NCBI GenBank assembly: GCA_022497155.1
Contig: MU385750.1
Span: forward strand, 1 to 64,000
From: Whalleya microplaca
Taxonomy: Eukaryota > Ascomycota > Sordariomycetes > Xylariales > Xylariaceae
Reading direction: 5' to 3'
DNA: 64,000 nt
Positions 1 through 10,081 of this stretch are shown here, in pieces. Numbering within the stretch: the first letter of the stretch is position 1; each line of letters opens with the position of its first letter. Below the pieces are notes generated by a model that was given only the letters and a program-made list of their open reading frames with translations, did not search any database and was not told where the DNA came from. Made by a program: the position numbers and the translations under genes.

Positions 1-93
1 CCCTAACCCTAACCCTAACCCTAACCCTAACCCTAACCCTAACCCTAACCCTAACCCTAACCCTAACCCTAACCCTAACCCTAACCCTAACCC
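1..93. repeat. Telomere repeat tract (CCCTAA)n
   Basis: Fifteen perfect CCCTAA units plus CCC start at base 1, so the window begins at a true chromosome end with the C-rich strand reading inwards. TTAGGG is the usual telomere repeat of filamentous fungi. The tract passes without any spacer into the decayed retroelement that starts at 94. Confidence 0.99.
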
Positions 94-1524
94 AATTTTT
101 TTGCCGTTATATTAAGTTTTTAAACGCGATTTTATTTAAAAGCTATTCGTTTTTTTACTTTTTTAGTATTTTTTCGGCTCTGTTTTTTTTAAATTTATAG
201 CTTATTATTATATTAATTTTAATACAAGTAGATAATTTTATAAAATAATAGGTATACTTTTTAAATAGGTAGTTTTTTTTTTTATATCGTAAGTATTTTC
301 CGCGTTTTATTCGAGCGTTTCGTTTTTTATTCGTTACTTATTTAGCCCGTTAGCTTTTTATTAATACAGCTATACCGGTTATTAACGTATTGCCTTTATA
401 ATTAGTCCTAAAGCGATTAAAGGTAAAAAGTAATAAGCCCGGAAAAAGTAATTTACCCGGCATAATCCCGCTTTTTAAGCTATTTTTATTATAATAAAAT
501 AGCGATCTCTTAAATCGGGCTACGATATTTATTATTTAGTAAATTTAGTTTTAATAAATATTCGGTAACGCTATTAAAACTAGCGCGTTTTTAAGTTTAT
601 TATTAATCGCTTTTTTAATAAATATAAGTTTCGCTTTATTATTTTATATATTACTCCCTATTTTTATTAGTAATCGCTCGAAATTAGTATAAAAAGATAT
701 AAAAGTTTAATTAGCGGACTAGCGGTATTTATATAATTTGCCTCCCGCTTTAATAGCTTTATTACGGTTTTTATAAATATTTAATAAATATTAAAAAAAA
801 AATATTAGGTTATACGTTTTATTAGGTTTTTTTATAATATAATATAACTTTATTATATATTATATATTATTTTCGAGCCGCTTATAAATATTATATTACT
901 TATTTTAGTTTTTTTTTATAAACTTTGTGTTTTTTTAAAGCTTATATTTTATTAATATCTTTTATATAGGGTAGCAGCTACGTTTATTCCCGAATTTTTT
1001 AAGCTATAGTAATAGTTTACGTTTAAATACCGGAACTGCGGTAATTATTGGGACAAGTATTAAAAATATTTAAGGGTTTTTTAGCTAAGGGTTTCCTAGC
1101 TAAAGGTTTATACTTATTTAAGCTAGTTATCCTTAAGGTTTTTAAAAATCCCGAGGGTTTTATACGGGAGCATTTTTTATTATATTCGCATTTTATATAA
1201 TTAATAAATTAAGGTTTTTTTATAATTATATTTTTAAAATTATCTAGCGTTATAATAATTTGTTTTATTATTTTTTTAATCTTTATTTATAAACCGCTTA
1301 TTTTAGTTATTATTTTTCCGAATTATTTTTTAATACTACTTTTAATATTATATATATTTACTCGAGACAGGTATAAATTTAATAAACTTAAATATTTAAT
1401 GCTTTTGCGTATTTTACTAACGGTATTTCCGGATTATTAAGGGGCTGCTTTAAAGCTTCTTTTAATATTTTAATTTATTTTAACGTAGCTCGGGGGTTAA
1501 TAAGTTAAAAAATATATGAAAAGC
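94..1524 (-). pseudogene. RIP-decayed gag-like internal region, distal retroelement unit (truncated by telomere)
   Basis: About 75-80% alike to 1834-3260 at a nearly constant offset of about 1736 bases, so it is one unit of a tandem pair. Read on the minus strand it gives a broken gag-like protein with many stops. At 254-295 there is a 14-codon pattern Y-x2-Y-x4-Y-x4-Y within a Lys-rich stretch, which is the retroviral-type zinc knuckle C-x2-C-x4-H-x4-C with every metal ligand changed to Tyr. Cys to Tyr and His to Tyr are the changes expected from C-to-T mutation on either strand. The unit lacks its far (3') end because the telomere starts at 93. No protease, reverse transcriptase or integrase motif is seen. 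Confidence 0.6.
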
Positions 1525-1729
1525 TGTTATGTTAAAATATAATTTTATAATATTAAATAAATGTTTATTTTCTAACTAAAGAAAAAAAGAAAATCAAAAA
1601 AGTATATCGATATAGCTCGAGAGCATTTATATTAGCTCTTAAGAGTTATGCTGCTATATCGGCTTATAATCGCCGATATTCCCTACTACGGCATAGCCCA
1701 TTATAATTTTCGCTAATAATAATATAACA
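1525..1729 (-). repeat. LTR, distal copy (205 bp)
   Basis: The segment is bounded by TGTTAT at 1525 and ATAACA at 1729, the TG...CA inverted ends expected of an LTR. A related copy with the same order of motifs lies at 3261-3450. On the minus strand it holds TATAAA (1626-1631) flanked by an imperfect palindrome around CTCGAG, which fits an LTR promoter. Both copies carry the block around 1655-1685 with the palindrome TATCGGC...GCCGATA. It sits between the two internal regions, so it may serve both as 3' LTR of the proximal unit and 5' LTR of the distal unit. Confidence 0.6.
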
Positions 1730-3260
1730 TTTATATTTTAAATTTATAAAAATTTCTATATATAATTATTAATTTAAATATATATCGACTATAAAAAATT
1801 CCCCGTTTATAAGCTATTCGGTTATATTAATTTTTTCTACCGTTATATTAAACTTTTAAGCGCGATTTTGCTTAAAAGCTACTCGTTTTTTTATTTCTTT
1901 AGTATTTTTTCGGCCTTATTTTTTTAAAATTTATAACTTATTATTACGTTAACTTTAATATAAATAAATAGTTTTATAAAATAATAAATATATTTCTTAA
2001 ATAGGTAGCTTTTCTTTTTATATCGTAAGTATTTTTTACGCTTTATTCGAGCGTTTCGTTTTTCGTTCGTTATTTATTTAGCCCGCTAGCTTTTTACTAA
2101 CGTAGCTATACCGGTTATTAACGTATCGCCTTTCTAATTAGTTTTAAAATAACTAAAGATAAGGGGTAGTAAGCCCGGAAGGGGTAATTTACCCGACGTA
2201 ATTCCGCTTTTTAAGCTATTCCTGCTATAATAAAATAGCGACCCTTTAAATTAAGCTATAATATTTATTATTTAATAAACTTAATTTTAATAAATATTTA
2301 ATAGCGTTATTAAAACTAACGCGTTTTTAAGTTTATTATTAATTATTTTCTCGATAAATATAAGTTTTGTTTTATTATTTTATATATTACTTTTTATTTT
2401 TATTAATAGTTACTCGAAATTAGTATAAAAAAATATAAAAGTTTAATTAGCGGACTAACGGTATTTATATAATTTGTCCCCTGTTTTAATAGCTTTATTA
2501 TAGTTTTTATAAACGTTTAATAAATATTAAAAAAAAAATACTAGGTTATATATTTTATTAGGTCTTTTTATAATATAATATAACTTTATTACGCGTTATA
2601 TATTATTTTCGAGCCGCTTATAAATATTATACTATTTATTTTAGTTCCCGTTTATAAATTCCGTATCTTTTTAAAGCTTATATTTTATTAATATTTCTTA
2701 TACGGGATAGCGGCTACGTTTGCCCCCGAATTTCTCGGGCTATAATAATAGTTTACGTTTAAGTACCGGGACTGTAATAATTATTAGGGCGGGTGTTAAA
2801 AATGCTTAAGGGTTTTTAAGCTGCGGGTTTTTTAATTAAAGGTTTATACCTATTTAGGCTAGCTATTTTTAAAGTCTTTAAAAATCCCGAGAGTTTTATA
2901 TAAAAGCACCTTTTATTATATTTACGTTTTATATAATTAATAAATCGAAATTTTTTTATAGCTATATTTTTAAAACCATTTAGCGTTATAGTAATTTATT
3001 TTATTATTTTTTTAGTTTTTATTTATAAGCCGCTTGTTTTAGTTATTATTTTTCCGAATTATTTTTTAATACCGTTTTTAATATTATATATATTTACTCG
3101 AAACGGGTATAAATCTAATGGACCTAAATATTTAGTGCTTCCGCGTATCTTATTAATAGTATTTCCGGATTATTAAGGGGCTATTTTAAAGTTTCTCTTG
3201 ACATTTTAATCTATTTTAACGCAGCTCGGGAATTAGTAAATTAAAAAATATATAAAAAGC
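1730..3260 (-). pseudogene. RIP-decayed gag-like internal region, proximal retroelement unit
   Basis: Second unit of the tandem pair. It is about 1.53 kb long and lies between the two LTR-like segments. On the minus strand the same zinc-knuckle relic appears at 1990-2031, again with Tyr at all four ligand positions, and the upstream protein-like stretch matches the distal unit. Stops are frequent, many at former Trp codons (TAG). The internal region is too short for gag plus pol, so the element looks gag-only and would have been non-autonomous. That is an inference from length; large deletions could give the same picture. Confidence 0.6.
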
Positions 3261-3450
3261 TGTTACGCTAAAATGTAATTTTATAATGCTAAATAAATGT
3301 TTATTTTCTAACTAAAGAAAAAAAAAATCAAAAAGATATATCGGCATAGCTCGAGAGCATTTATACTAGCTCTCGAAAGCTGTGCTGCCATATCGGCTTA
3401 TAATCGCCGATATTCCCCACTATAGCACAGCCTATTACAGCAATATAACG
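3261..3450 (-). repeat. LTR, proximal copy (190 bp)
   Basis: Begins TGTTACG and ends ATAACG, matching the 205-bp LTR at 1525-1729 motif for motif, with scattered transitions. The minus-strand TATAAA is at 3360-3365 inside the same CTCGAG palindrome. The final base is G rather than A, so the terminal CA is lost or the boundary is a base or two off. In minus orientation this is the 5' LTR of the proximal unit. Sequence beyond 3450 is not repeated after 1729, which marks the outer border of the tandem. Confidence 0.55.
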
Positions 3451-5197
3451 TTCCTTTTCTTAAAAAATTAATTAATATTTGCGTAATAAATAAATAATTA
3501 AAAAAATACATACGTTTATATAAAATAACTATATAAAAATATAAAAATACTTATTTCTTATAAGTAAAAAGGCTTAATGTTTCGCATTATTACCCGATAT
3601 TATAAGACTTTTATTAAACTTTATTATATATATATATAATTAAAAGAAAAAAAAGGAAATTTTTATAAAAAAGCATATAAAAAATTATATACGTATATTA
3701 ACGTACTTATTACATATAATAATTATTTCTTTTTTATTAGTAATAATTAATTTTTTTTTTTTTATAATCGTATTTTTTTATTTTATAATTTATATATATA
3801 TAAGATAAAATTTTATTATTATATAATAAAAAGGGAAAAATATAGGTAGTATAACCTTCTTTATATATTATATAAATAACGTAACTTATTATATATAAAT
3901 AAAGAAATAACGGTATATACGGGCAATTTAATCTGCCCGTTACGATATAAAGGTATCGTATAACTATAAAACAAAAGACTGCTAATATTAAAATAACGCT
4001 TAATTTAGCTGTGCGATTAAAGGTAACTAATTAAGCTACTTTAACGCAAAAAGATTTTTATATTTTCTCCGTATAAGGAATTCTTTTACTTTTTTTTATA
4101 TATAAAATACATATCGTAATATAGTTTTATTATAACCCCTAATCGTTCGTATAATACCTATATTATAATATAAAGCCCATTTAACACTATTTTTTAATTA
4201 TTTATTATAGCGATTTTTTATATATTATAAGCTAGCTTTATTTTTTTAATTTTTATTAATATTATATATTATTAAGTTAATTATAACGTAATTATTTAAT
4301 AATTAAATTTTATATAAAAATAACTTATTATAATATTTAATTAAATAATAAATTAGCAGATTTTAAAACGGTTTTTTAAAAAAGCTTATTATATATAATA
4401 TTATAACTTAATTAAAACTAATTATAACTAAAATTAAAATTAAATAAAATATATAAACGTTATAATTATTTAAATAATTAAATAACCTCACTTTATATAT
4501 ATAGTAATTTTTTATAAGCTTTATTAAGCTTGTTTTTTTTTTCCTTTTTATATTAATAATTATATTAATAATATAGCTAAATTTAAAGCCTTGTTTTTTA
4601 TAAGCGTATATTTCATAATATATAACTTTAAAACTTTTTATTTATAAAGATATAAAGGGAGAAAATTACGCCGTTAAAAAAATAAAACTTAACTTTTAAT
4701 AACTTAAATATTATAATAAAAGCTATAATTTAAGGCTTGGAAATATTTAATTTAATAATAATTTTTAAGCCTTTTAAAGGTGTTTGTTTTTTTAAGTTTT
4801 AATTTAAGTCTAAGGTTCGGCGTTAGTTTTTTATAAACCTGCTGCCGTAATATATATTCCTAGTACGTATTTAATTTATTGCCGACATAGCCGCCGTCTA
4901 GTAGTTATATATTTTAATAATATCTAATAACATCTAACAGCACCTAATATATATACTCGTGTAACATTCCTATATCTCGTATAGCTTCCAACAGGTCTTG
5001 GCTTTAATAGCCGTGTGACAAGCACACCATTAACCCGACATTAAAGTTGATAAACCTCGGTGACGCTAAGAACATAATCTCTGATAAGTGAGTAGTGCAC
5101 CTAGTTTTCTGCTCATATATTAAAATTATCAAGACTACAATCCACTAACTCATTCTTTGCACATAGGGACAGGGGCTCCCGAAGCCAAGGATCTCTG
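3451..5197. other. AT-rich, gene-free subtelomeric DNA
   Basis: To about 4900 the sequence is extremely A+T rich, with TpA and ApT dominant and CpA/TpG scarce, the signature of RIP-decayed repeat DNA. I recognise no protein relic in it. Base composition returns to normal from about 4900, and the last 300 bases are presumably the upstream region of the gene that begins at 5198. Confidence 0.7.
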
Positions 5198-5726
5198 ATG
5201 AATGTTTACGACATCGGTATGGTAAGTAGAATAGCTTTTACCTAAACCCGTCTACGTTCGCTCTTTTAAACCGCTAATATCTGTACAGATTATGTCGTAT
5301 CTCGTGACGCACACGTCATATCGCGAATCAGGGTGGGGAGGTGTTGGAGGGGGCGATGAGGTGACTTGGTTTGGAATACAATTTGAGACGTCCGGCAGCT
5401 ACCTACTCGACGAGTACGAGCGGTTTGTAGATGAGGAGGGCATAGATCCTGAGCTCATCGACGTAATAGTGCGCTGTACCGCCGGCGAGTTCGGTATGAG
5501 GCCGAGCCTCGTCCCTCTAGCCATTTATGTCCGCGATAAAATAATAGAGGGAGACCAAGACATGGACCAAGAGTCGAATGAGACCATTGGAAATATCGTG
5601 ACCGCATTGCTTTGCAACGCTGGCCTCCCAGTAGATCATGGCGAAATTTCGACATCGAAGCGTTCAAGGGATGATATCGACGATGCGATGGACGTAGATG
5701 AGCCCGCACCGAAGCGGGTAAAATAA
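5198..5726 (+). CDS. Small two-exon protein of unknown function, first gene from the telomere
   Basis: Proposed exons are 5198-5221 and 5289-5726, giving 153 residues. The intron has a perfect GTAAGT donor, a GCTAAT branch-like site and a TACAG acceptor, and splicing keeps the frame. The downstream ATG at 5292 would give 144 residues without the intron. The protein is acidic in the middle, with an aromatic N-terminal part (VTWFGIQFE), and ends in basic clusters KRSR and PAPKRVK. The last resembles the c-Myc nuclear localisation signal (PAAKRVKLD), suggesting nuclear targeting. No catalytic motif is recognised. It could be a fragment of a larger effector-like or ATPase-type protein, but I cannot show this. 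It is the first intact reading frame after the RIP zone. Confidence 0.5.
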
Positions 5727-6295
5727 TGAGTTATAGTTTGGCTACGTTCAACGTAAAATGGTTATTTGTAATTATTATATACAATTGAATATTATGATAT
5801 TCATGGAATATAGCTCATACTTAATCAAAGTTGTATCTTGGCTATATATTCCATAATTTTTGTTTATCTTTACTCGTCAATGAGAACTTAACACTCACCT
5901 AGCTATTGCAAGTACTCGTCAATTCCCTGGAACTATATGTACTACAGGATGCTGTAAAAGGGAGCTCGGGGTACCTCCACAGAGAGCCATAGAGCTCTAC
6001 TGTCTACGGAACCCCTACCACCACATCCGTCTCTTGGCTTTCGTGTCAAGGAAAGGATTGCTGGCCCAATATCTTATCACATAAACGAAACACTCGAAAC
6101 CATAAAGTAAAATTAATGCAGACAAATACTTCAGTGATCATTCGTATTGCGTATCATGTTCGTAGACCTGTGGCCCTTGTCAAGTTCACAAAGTAATTTG
6201 AAGTCCAACACCCATATCCTGGCAATCGAGTTTGTATCTTCCGCTAATCAAGCTATGATCACAAATATCAGATCTCCTAAGACTTCAATGCATCA
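5727..6295. other. Intergenic, convergent with the decayed terpene synthase
   Basis: No reading frame or repeat of note. It holds the 3' flanks of the gene at 5198-5726 and of the minus-strand pseudogene that ends at 6296. Confidence 0.5.
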
Positions 6296-7805
6296 TCACG
6301 TCGGCACTACATACCTCCAGTTTAAATTCGCCGTGCAGGCATATTTGCATGCTTCGATGAATTTGCAGATGTCACCATAGACACTGGAATCCGAATATCG
6401 CTCTAAAAGGCTCTTCTCAGCCCGTTCAAAGCGCTGGATTGATGATTCGGCCAGGGCTGTCGCTTGGTTTACCGCAGCTTGCACAGAACCTAGTCTGAGA
6501 GACAGCAACGGTACTAGAGTATCAACCTGTGATTGATCCTACAGAGTTGTTAGGTAAATGCTATAAACGGGCAGCGGAGTTGAAATTGTTGAAACCAACC
6601 ACTTCTTTTTTGATAGACAAGACATCATTGGTCCTGGACGTAAGTGCTTTAGTCATAATGCGCAATATTTCAGCGTCTTGGAACCCACACTGATATAATG
6701 ATATTTGCTTCATTCATGATGCTCTGCATCGCACTATCGTTCATCACTCGTGGTGGTATTTCTATCCCTAATGCATATCTGTCGTCGGTTAGCCATCTTA
6801 AGCTTGACACATCTTGGGTGGTACATGCTCTGAGATTGCTAAGCACACCCTCACCGCACTTGTCCCCATGCGCCGATCCATGTACTCCTCGACGGTGGGA
6901 AGCTGTTGCGTAATTTGAAGTCTTTGTTCTTCTTCTGTCATTTAAATGAAGAATCGTAGTTCCGTGAAGAAGGTTTCGATTTGACCTTGTCAAGCTCAGT
7001 TATCCACGCTACGGGACGAGCTTTCAGAGCAGATACAAAGTTGTCACGTACCTAGGCTGTAAGACCTTGATAATGCATCCCCGACCGGCCAGAAGCTAGC
7101 TATGATAGGGTTTGCCAATGCCTCCGAATATGAGAGCTCCTGGTCGCCCGATAGGCATCTCTCTGCGTATAAAATGGTCTCTTTTCGAAAAGCAGATGCC
7201 TTCTCAAAATCATTGACCAAGGAGGAGTATTGGATGGAATCGGTTTCTAAGGAAAATGAGGGAACAAATCAAGCAGAGATAATAATGGAACCTTACCGTC
7301 GTCCCAGGCAAAGAGCTTCTCATGCTATCAGCAATCATTTGTAAGAGGTGAGATCAATCTTCTTACCCAGATCGACATATGTGTTGCAATGCGCACTGCT
7401 TCAAAAGTGCGTACGCCCACCAAGAAGCCGCAAGTAGGGCTATACGGGATTGCTTCATCTTTCGAAGTCGATCTTTGTCTTTCGGGGATGTGAAGATGCT
7501 ACAACCATATCAGATATTGACGAGAAATATTGCCATTGGTGGTAGGTGAGATACGCTTCTAGTGTTCTATTGGCATCTTCCTCCAACCTGGCAACCTCCG
7601 GATGAACTCTCTGAGGCCAGTGCCTGGTTAAACGCTGTAAATCCTGGATGTTGATATTCGTGCCTCGCATGAATGCTAATAGACGTTCTCTAGTTAGGAT
7701 ATTGTCGGCCAGGTCTCGGATTTGCGAGTCCTTTGATATGGCTTCGCCCACAATGGCAGGCATATTGTATGTAGAAGTCACGGATTGTTCCAGTATTGCG
7801 TCCAT
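6296..7805 (-). pseudogene. Fungal class I terpene synthase, decayed
   Basis: Minus-strand exons carry the hallmarks of fungal sesquiterpene-type cyclases in order: an N-terminal segment with RHWPQRVHPEVARLEE (near 7600), a WW..FEAVRIATHMSIW helix, LFAWDDETD formed by joining 7297-7315 to 7246 across a 50-bp intron, PTVEEYMDRRMGTS, the Mg-binding NSE-type motif NDVLSIKKE (6603-6629), and a final FIEACKYACTANLNW. The enzyme would ionise a prenyl diphosphate. It is broken: an in-frame TAA at 6942-6944 between the exon start and PTVEEYM, a frameshift near 7460-7470, and a second at the A run 7403-7406, where one base is missing relative to the reading frame. The C-terminal W-S...RY segment is also shortened. 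All introns have GT-AG ends, so decay seems recent. No other biosynthetic genes lie beside it apart from a sugar-transferase-like gene 2.3 kb away. Confidence 0.8.
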
Positions 7806-8156
7806 GTCGTTTTTTATGAGCTATCCAGCGGCAGTATCTTGGATGCGATCGTCTTTCAAGATGTGCTATAACCCGGGATAGAACTCCGCGACTTTATAGG
7901 CGATTCCAAGGGGATATTGGTTCGCTATATGTAGTCCAACTCTCATGGCAGAACAGTAGAAGGGTTTCTTATCGCATCTTCGTGTACGGAGTATCTATAC
8001 GGTCAGATTCATGAGGAAACAGTTTGCGAAGCCACTGCGAGCATAGTAACACCGAGAGATATAGATTCTTTTTACCCAATTATTTCAGTGTATCCTAATC
8101 GGTTGCACTCGCAAGCTCTGATCTCAACCGTAGTTGCAACTACCAAGATCGTAATA
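7806..8156. other. Upstream region of the terpene synthase relic
   Basis: Presumed promoter side of the minus-strand pseudogene. No clear motif or repeat is seen. Confidence 0.4.
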
Positions 8157-8490
8157 ACTCCATCTAGCCCTTGCTCCTGACTAATCTACGTCCACTTGCG
8201 GAGGCGCCTTTCAACAGTAATGGCCATACTATAACCCTTGCTGGTGTCAGCCATCTAAGAACCTAGTGGCACTAGCTATCTTCAAAAATGCCAAGTACAG
8301 CTGTGATAGGGAGCCTGCAGGTGGATGGCAGCCATCAGGGGTTCCAGTATGGCTATTACTATTGAAAAGCGCCTCCGTAAAGCTCTCGTGGGTGGAAGTG
8401 GGTGGCTCAATAGATTGACTGTGAAGTACTTAGGAGGTCTATAGTAATTACGACCTAGGTAGTAAAAATAGTAGTATTACAAACAGGTAG
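8157..8490 (-). mobile_element. Degenerate second copy of the hAT-type MITE, split by a fold-back insert
   Basis: The flanks of the fold-back element match the reverse strand of the MITE at 9391-9895. On the left, ACTCCATCT...CTTGCT.CTGACTAAT.TACGT (8157-8196) matches the complement of about 9775-9826. On the right, TCGTGGGTGGAAGTGGGTGG (from 8389) is a 20-base identity with the complement of about 9758-9778, and weaker likeness continues to the region around 8485. The copy lacks both termini and is therefore an old fragment. Confidence 0.6.
8197..8383. mobile_element. Fold-back (MITE-like) element nested in the hAT-MITE fragment
   Basis: CGGAGGCGC at 8199-8207 and its complement at 8369-8377 begin long imperfect inverted arms. 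The left arm (to about 8260) and right arm (from about 8322) match over roughly 55 bases, including a shared AGTAATRGCCATACT block, leaving a loop of about 60 bases. It interrupts sequence that is contiguous in the MITE at 9391-9895, which shows that it was inserted. I could not define a target-site duplication, so the superfamily is unknown. Confidence 0.55.
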
Positions 8491-9390
8491 GAGTAGCTAG
8501 TTAGTCCTTACCTATATCCAATATACGCCTTACATACAGCTAATCTTGAACTGTAGCTCATCCACGTCTGTTTTGTAGACACCTACTCCATATATCCTCC
8601 AGGTAGATTCGCTCCCCTCAGCTCTATAGTATCGTGGAATAAGGAGCACCCACTCCATTCGAATTGTAACCCGGGGAACTACTAATGTTAGCCAGAGGCA
8701 CGGAGTTTGACGGATCTCTAAACTACATAATTCAAATGAATACACTAGCTCTGTCACCCTTATCTGACCTCTCACCTCCAAACCTCTTCAATACGATATG
8801 TCTTATTGATTTAGAGTTCTGAGGTTTTCATACCTAGGTCCTGGCCGAGATATCCGTAGAAGATAGTCTCAATTTTACATATTGACCGAGGCATCCGGAA
8901 ACAGAAGTGAGTGTAGATGGCTATTCGTTCAAGCCACTAGAGCACCAATATTAGCACATCGGCCCGATGGTTTACTCGTGTCACCCACCCCTTGTCCTTT
9001 TGTCTTCGTCTTTGGCTAACAACCTTCATGATTCCCAAGGAATCTCGACTATGGGCCGTCCTCGTAATGTCCTTCCAGGAGACCATGAAGTGGGACTTGA
9101 AATAAGACTTGCATTATGAAACCCAAATCCATTGTAGGGAACGTATTTTGTAAAAGAGCATAGAAGCCAGGTGCCCTGGCATAATTCTGCATGAAGAGCG
9201 GCGGATTCAAAATGTACTGTTTCGAACAGACAATATATATGTCGAATATAGTTAAAAGGCAAAATTGAATATTTCAGTTTTATGCCACTGTTCGCCTTAG
9301 TTAGTCATACTCCACGCAGTCTTCGAATGCTCTCAGGGGTATCTGACGCCGTGTCTAATCATGCTGCTGGTAACTGTTTAGACCCACAAG
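8491..9390. other. Intergenic between the two MITE copies
   Basis: Only short unconvincing reading frames on the minus strand (8530-8781 and 9026-9262), with no recognised domain. The last eight bases (9383-9390, CCCACAAG) are one copy of the target duplication of the MITE that follows. Confidence 0.5.
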
Positions 9391-9895
9391 CAGGGTTGTA
9401 ATCCACTCCACCCACTCCACCAGCCACACATGTGGAATGGGTAGACTTTAATCCACGATAAAGTCATATGGAGTGGACTAAATGGATCCACTAAGAGGTT
9501 ATGTGGAGTGGGTGGCCACAAAGTGGACGTAGATTAAGGGGTATATCAGCCACGGATAAGGCGTATACTAGCCACAATCAGCCACAGCTGTCAGCCATAT
9601 ATCAGCCATATATCAGCCACAGCTGTCAGCCATATATCAGCCACAGCTGTCAGCCATATATCAGCCACAGCTGTCAGCTATAATACCTGTTAGGAAAATC
9701 AGTAATTTTGCTAGTAATTACTAACAGCAAACCTCCAACTCCACAGTTAGTCCACCCACCCACCCACTTCCACCCACGAAGGCCTCAAGTAGACGTAAAT
9801 TAGTCAGCAGCAAGGCCAGATGGAGTGGAATGGAGTGGAGTGGCTCCCACAAAGTGGCCCACGCGTGGATTAGCGTGGAGTGGATTACAACCTTG
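9391..9895. mobile_element. Non-autonomous hAT-type MITE (505 bp) with 8-bp target duplication
   Basis: The left end CAGGGTTGTAATCCACTCCA and the complement of the right end, CAAGGTTGTAATCCACTCCA, form about 21-bp terminal inverted repeats. The element is flanked by perfect CCCACAAG direct repeats at 9383-9390 and 9896-9903. An 8-bp duplication and CA(G/A)GG ends are typical of the hAT superfamily. No transposase is encoded, so it needs an enzyme from elsewhere. The interior contains repeated GTGGAGTGG-type motifs, which are common subterminal binding sites in hAT elements, and a 24-bp minisatellite. The perfect duplication suggests a fairly recent insertion. Confidence 0.85.
9579..9685. repeat. 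24-bp minisatellite inside the MITE
   Basis: Alternating subunits CAGCCACAGCTGT (13 bp) and CAGCCATATAT (11 bp) give about four higher-order units. CAGCTG is palindromic. There are no spacers, so this is a simple tandem array and not CRISPR. Confidence 0.9.
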
Positions 9896-10081
9896 CCCAC
9901 AAGACCGTACATGTCCCATGAAAAATGTGATATCTATTTGAATTTCCTTCACAGACTTATTAGACCTATAGAATATATCTCTTTGCACAAGCATGTGATA
10001 TCGGGAATATCCTTGGTATCATGTCCTTGTAGCAGAGCAAAAAGCTTCCCTAGACACTGACTCTTCCGAATGATCGCGTTC

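Noticed and set aside
94..3450. Telomere-linked RecQ helicase relic
   Set aside because: Considered because such genes are common at fungal ends, but the readable minus-strand pieces resemble gag with a zinc knuckle and LTR ends, not helicase motifs.
9579..9685. Possible CRISPR-like array
   Set aside because: The repeats are directly adjacent with no unique spacers and the host is a eukaryote, so it is a minisatellite.
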